From Gaiellasilicea sp963806955 (lineage in GTDB: Bacteria; Actinomycetota; Thermoleophilia; Gaiellales; Gaiellaceae), in the NCBI GenBank assembly GCA_963806955.1, contig CAWDZG010000001.1:186001-250000 (forward strand): DNA of 64,000 nt. Reading direction: 5' to 3'. Positions 60,925-64,000 of this stretch are shown here, one piece after another. Within the stretch, counting starts at the first letter, position 1, and the number at the start of each line of letters is the position of its first letter. The translations under genes and the position numbers were made by a program. Below the pieces are notes generated by a model. It saw only the letters and a program-made list of their open reading frames with translations. It was not told where the DNA came from and made no database searches.

Positions 60925-62084
60925 GCGTCACCGCCGCCCGTGGTTTCGCCGCCGCGGGCATCAGCGCGGGCATCCGGCGCACGGGGAAGGATCTCGGCGT
61001 CGTCCGCTCGACGGTCCCGGCCGTCGGGACGGCGATGTTCACCGTCAACCAGGTGCAGGCCGCGCCCGTCGTCGTCTCGAAGCAGCATCTCGCCCTGGCC
61101 GAGCCGCAGGCGATCGTGATCAACTCGGGCGTGGCGAACGCGGCGACCGGCACGCGCGGCGAGCTGGACGCGCTCGCGACGGCGGCCGAGGCGGGCCGGC
61201 TGCTCGATCTCCACGCCGAGGAGGTGCTCGTCCTCTCCACGGGCGTGATCGGCGCGCTGCTTCCCCTCGAGAAGGTGCTGAACGGTCTGCGCGGCGCGAC
61301 GGCCGCGCTCGCCGCGTCCGGCGGGAGCGACGCGGCCGAGGCGATCCTGACCACCGACACCCGGACGAAGGAGGCAGTCGTCTCGCTCGACGGCTTCACC
61401 GTCGGTGGGATGGCGAAGGGCTCCGGGATGATCCACCCGCAGCTCGCGACGATGCTCGCCGTCCTCACCACGGACTATCCCCTCGAGCCGGGCGAGGCGC
61501 TCGCGTTTCTGCGGCCTGCGGTCGAGAGGAGCTTCAACTCGATCTCGGTCGACGGCGAGTGCTCGACCAACGACGCCGTCTGCCTGCTCGCGAACGGGGC
61601 CAGCGGGGTCGAGCGGACACCGGCTTCCGACACCGCGTTCGCGCTGGCGCTCGGCCGTGTCTGCGCCGACCTCGCGGAGCAGATCGTCGCCGACGGAGAG
61701 GGTGCGACCGTGCTCGCCGAGATCGAGGTCTCCGGCGCCGCCGACCATGCGCAGGCCCGCGCGATCGCCTCCCGGATCGCCACTTCGCCGCTCGTGAAGA
61801 CGGCGTTGTTCGGCCACGACGCGAACTGGGGCCGGGTGCTCGCGGCCGCAGGCTCGGCGCCGTTCGACGGCGGCTTCGCCACCGTCGACTCCGACCGGGT
61901 CAGCCTCTCCTACAACGGCACTCGGGTACTCGAGCAGGGCCGCGTGCTCGGGAACGAGCCCGACGTCTCCAACGGCACCTGCCGGATCGAGCTCGAGCTC
62001 GGGCTCGGCGCAGGCAGCGCGAGCTATCTCACGAGCGACCTCTCCTACGACTACGTCCGCATCAACGCGGACTACCGGACATGA
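60921..62084 (+). CDS. argJ: Glutamate N-acetyltransferase/amino-acid acetyltransferase
   Basis: Transfers acetyl from N-acetylornithine to glutamate, recycling the acetyl group. The 387-residue Ntn-type enzyme has the oxyanion/cleavage region FTVGGMAKGSGMIHPQLATM, cutting before Thr in ATML, plus VINSGVANAATGTRG, LVLSTGVIGALLP and NGTCRIELELGLG. It cleaves itself into alpha and beta chains in the family. It overlaps both neighbours by 4 bp. Confidence 0.95.
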   Translation: MSVTAARGFAAAGISAGIRRTGKDLGVVRSTVPAVGTAMFTVNQVQAAPVVVSKQHLALAEPQAIVINSGVANAATGTRGELDALATAAEAGRLLDLHAEEVLVLSTGVIGALLPLEKVLNGLRGATAALAASGGSDAAEAILTTDTRTKEAVVSLDGFTVGGMAKGSGMIHPQLATMLAVLTTDYPLEPGEALAFLRPAVERSFNSISVDGECSTNDAVCLLANGASGVERTPASDTAFALALGRVCADLAEQIVADGEGATVLAEIEVSGAADHAQARAIASRIATSPLVKTALFGHDANWGRVLAAAGSAPFDGGFATVDSDRVSLSYNGTRVLEQGRVLGNEPDVSNGTCRIELELGLGAGSASYLTSDLSYDYVRINADYRT

Positions 62085-62746
62085 GCTGCGTCGTCGTCAA
62101 GCTCGGCGGCGCGGTCGCGGTCGACGCGATCGACGTGGTCGGGCGGCTGGCCGACGAGCACGCGGTGTGCGTCGTCCACGGAGCGGGGCCGCAGATCTCG
62201 GCCGACATGCTCCGGGCCGGGCTCGAGGTCGAGTTCGTCGCCGGCCGCCGGGTCACGAGCGCCGCTGCGCTCGAGGTCGTTCGCGCCTCGCTGGCGGCAG
62301 TGAACGCTGCACTCTGCGCGGCGCTCGGTCCCGCAGCCCTGCCGCTCTTCGGCGACGAGATCGGCCTCGTTGCCAGGCACGTGCCCGAGCTCGGGCACGT
62401 CGGCGAGGCGGTGCCCTCGTGCCCCGATGCGATCGTCGCTGCGCTCGCTGCAGGCCGGATCCCCGTCGTGGCGCCGCTCGCTGTGGGCCCGCTCAACGTC
62501 AACGCCGACGAGGCGGCGGCCGCGCTCGCCGTCGGGCTCGGGGCCGCGCGGCTGCTGTTCGTCAGCGACGTCCCCGGCCTGCTCCTCGGCGGCGCGGTGG
62601 CCGCGTCGATCGGCGGCGTGGAGGCGGAACGGCTGCTCGACGCAGGCGAGTTGACGGGTGGGATCGTGCCGAAGCTCCGGGCCGCCGTCGGAGCAGTGCG
62701 GGGCGGCGTCCCGGCCCAGATCGGCGCGACGGCGGTGCTCGCGTGA
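62081..62746 (+). CDS. argB: Acetylglutamate kinase, short form
   Basis: Phosphorylates N-acetylglutamate. Amino-acid-kinase motifs: VVVKLGGAVAVDAI, VVHGAGPQISADMLRAG, GRRVTSAAALEVV, LNVNADEAAAALAVGLGAAR and LTGGIVPKLRAAVGAVRGG. At 221 residues it is clearly shorter than the usual 255-300. The N-terminal helix that makes the arginine-inhibited hexamer is absent, so arginine feedback may act elsewhere. It overlaps argJ and argD by 4 bp. Confidence 0.92.
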   Translation: MSCVVVKLGGAVAVDAIDVVGRLADEHAVCVVHGAGPQISADMLRAGLEVEFVAGRRVTSAAALEVVRASLAAVNAALCAALGPAALPLFGDEIGLVARHVPELGHVGEAVPSCPDAIVAALAAGRIPVVAPLAVGPLNVNADEAAAALAVGLGAARLLFVSDVPGLLLGGAVAASIGGVEAERLLDAGELTGGIVPKLRAAVGAVRGGVPAQIGATAVLA

Positions 62747-63882
62747 GCCGTGTTCTCGGCACCGGGGCTCTGCTGCCGGCGTACGCGCGGAACGACGTCA
62801 CGTTCGCGTCCGGCGACGGCTGCTGGCTCGTCGACGACACGGGCAAGCGCTATCTCGATCTGCTCGCCGGGATCGCGGTCGTCGGGCTCGGTCATCGCCA
62901 TCCCGCGCCGCTCGCCGCCGCCCGGGCCCAGCTCGACGCGGTCTGGCACGTCTCCAACCTCTACTCGACCGCGCCGATGGAGCGCTTCGCGCAGCTTCTC
63001 TCCGACCGCTGCGGCGGCGCGCGCGCCTTCTTCTGCAACTCCGGCACCGAGGCGGTCGAGGCAGCGTTGAAGTGGGCGCGGAAGGCGACGGGCAAGACGG
63101 AGGTGGTGGCGCTCGAGGGCTCCTTCCACGGGCGCACGCACGGTGCGCTCGCCGTCACCGGCCAGCCGTCGAAGCGCGCCGCCTGGGAGCCGCTCGCCCC
63201 GGTTGCGCGCTTCGCGCGGCTGAACGACGCCGCCTCACTCGCCGCTGCCGTCGGGCCGGACACCGCTGCGATCCTGCTCGAGCCCGTCCAGGGCGAGGGA
63301 GGCATTCACGCGGCCACCCCCGAGTTCCTCGCCGCCGCGCGGGCGCTCGCGGACGAGCACGGTGCGCTGCTCGTGTACGACGAGGTGCAGTGCGGCACCG
63401 GCCGCACCGGCACGTTCTTCGCCTGGGAGCAGCTCGGCACCGCACCCGACGCGATCACGCTTGCCAAGGGGCTCGCGAACGGGCTCCCGATCGGCGCCCT
63501 GCTCGTTCTCGACGGCGCGCCGGACGGTTTCGCGCCTGGCGACCACGGCAGCACGTTCGGCGGCAACCCCGTTGCATGTGCGGCGGCGTGCGCGGTGCTC
63601 GACAGCCTCGACGACGAGCTGCTCGCCGCGGTTGCACTCCGGGGCGCCCAGCTCGCTGCCGGGCTGGCGGCGCTTCCGGGCGTCGTCGAGGTGCGTGGCC
63701 GGGGCCTCATGCTCGGCGCCGAGCTCGACCGCCCGGCCGGCCCGGTTGCTGCGGCGGCGCTCGAGGCGGGTGTCGTCGTCGGCACCGCAGGCGACACTGT
63801 CCTCCGGCTGACACCGCCGTTGACGATCTCGGCGGCGGAAGTGGAGCTCGGTCTGACCCAACTCGAGGAGGTGCTCGCATGA
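62743..63882 (+). CDS. argD: Acetylornithine aminotransferase
   Basis: PLP enzyme forming N-acetylornithine. The 379-residue protein shows GLGHRHPAPLAAARAQLDAV, FFCNSGTEAVEAALKWARKA, EGSFHGRTHGALAVTG, LLVYDEVQCGTGRTGTFFAW, the PLP Lys in ITLAKGLANGLPIGALLV and GSTFGGNPVACAAACAVL. The GTG start at 62743 overlaps the argB stop, and its own stop overlaps the argR start. Confidence 0.95.
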   Translation: MSRVLGTGALLPAYARNDVTFASGDGCWLVDDTGKRYLDLLAGIAVVGLGHRHPAPLAAARAQLDAVWHVSNLYSTAPMERFAQLLSDRCGGARAFFCNSGTEAVEAALKWARKATGKTEVVALEGSFHGRTHGALAVTGQPSKRAAWEPLAPVARFARLNDAASLAAAVGPDTAAILLEPVQGEGGIHAATPEFLAAARALADEHGALLVYDEVQCGTGRTGTFFAWEQLGTAPDAITLAKGLANGLPIGALLVLDGAPDGFAPGDHGSTFGGNPVACAAACAVLDSLDDELLAAVALRGAQLAAGLAALPGVVEVRGRGLMLGAELDRPAGPVAAAALEAGVVVGTAGDTVLRLTPPLTISAAEVELGLTQLEEVLA

Positions 63883-64000
63883 GCAAGTTCGAACGCCAGG
63901 GGACGATCCTGCGCCTGGTGGGGGAGCGGCAGCTCGCGACCCAGAGCGACGTCGTCGCGGCGCTGCGGGGCGAGGGGCTCGACGCGGTCCAGGCGACCGT
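63879..64000 (+). CDS. argR: Arginine repressor ArgR, N-terminal fragment
   Basis: The first 40 residues before the window edge: KFERQGTILRLVGERQLATQ then SDVVAALRGEGLDAVQATV. This is the winged-helix DNA-binding half of ArgR. As last gene of the arginine operon, overlapping argD by 4 bp, it supports autoregulation through the box at 59913-59925. Confidence 0.9.
   Translation, partial: MSKFERQGTILRLVGERQLATQSDVVAALRGEGLDAVQAT

Noticed and set aside
1..64000. CRISPR arrays, rRNA, tRNA, integrases or phage genes
   Set aside because: None seen; no regularly spaced repeats or tRNA-like cloverleaf were noticed, though tRNA detection by eye is limited.

Overview
The window is a very GC-rich bacterial chromosome segment packed with genes on both strands. 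It holds single-copy housekeeping genes (ruvCAB, recJ, rel, secDF, carAB, argCJBD-argR, queA-tgt) and no phage, insertion sequence, CRISPR array, rRNA or tRNA that I could see. A fused pafBC, a one-piece secDF, a Cys-type CcmE, many leaderless promoters and a cyclic-2,3-diphosphoglycerate gene set point to a deep-branching actinobacterium, probably of the Thermoleophilia type. That placement is inference, not a database result.

Layout. 1-2045 (minus): an accessory cluster of an FHA/winged-helix regulator, five small peptide genes (three near-identical, one sharing only their leader, one related through its core) and the start of a probable PqqD-M50 peptidase; this is the best candidate for an undescribed peptide system. 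2121-4215: ruvCAB. 4249-6977: small membrane, secreted and unknown genes. 7039-11287: recJ and rel. 11309-16057 (minus): a two-component system, an HtrA protease and two paralogous secreted proteins, with 11-bp-period direct repeats in front of the targets (MprAB-PepD-like). 16331-18129: thioesterase and a phosphohexomutase broken by single-base insertions. 18304-21231: cyclase-ATPase-TPR protein. 22343-25063: cytochrome c maturation genes. 25313-26506: M23 peptidase. 26633-27621: hpt and a nuclease-like gene. 27681-31634: metallophosphoesterase, cDPG synthetase, 2-phosphoglycerate kinase and GlpX in one overlapping operon. 31750-37844: SufT-like protein, oxidoreductase, queG, a sensor kinase and pafBC. 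38533-43375: zinc-ribbon/SPOR proteins, aldehyde dehydrogenase, thiolase and hydroxyacyl-CoA dehydrogenase. 43363-47506: three cation or anion transporters and a CBS protein. 47604-50240: a secreted protein and a second two-component system. 50708-55866: queA, tgt, yajC, secDF. 56068-64000: carAB, divergent from argCJBD-argR.

Two sequence-wide patterns matter for anyone reusing this annotation. First, many genes start 6-9 nt after a TANNNT hexamer, with no ribosome-binding site, so leaderless transcription helps decide starts here. Second, at least fifteen frameshifts break otherwise intact conserved genes (FHA, htrA, manB, an ArsB/NhaD-type permease, tgt, carA). Nearly all are single extra bases, many in G or C runs, which looks like sequencing error rather than gene decay. 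No gene-free stretch exceeds about 260 bp.
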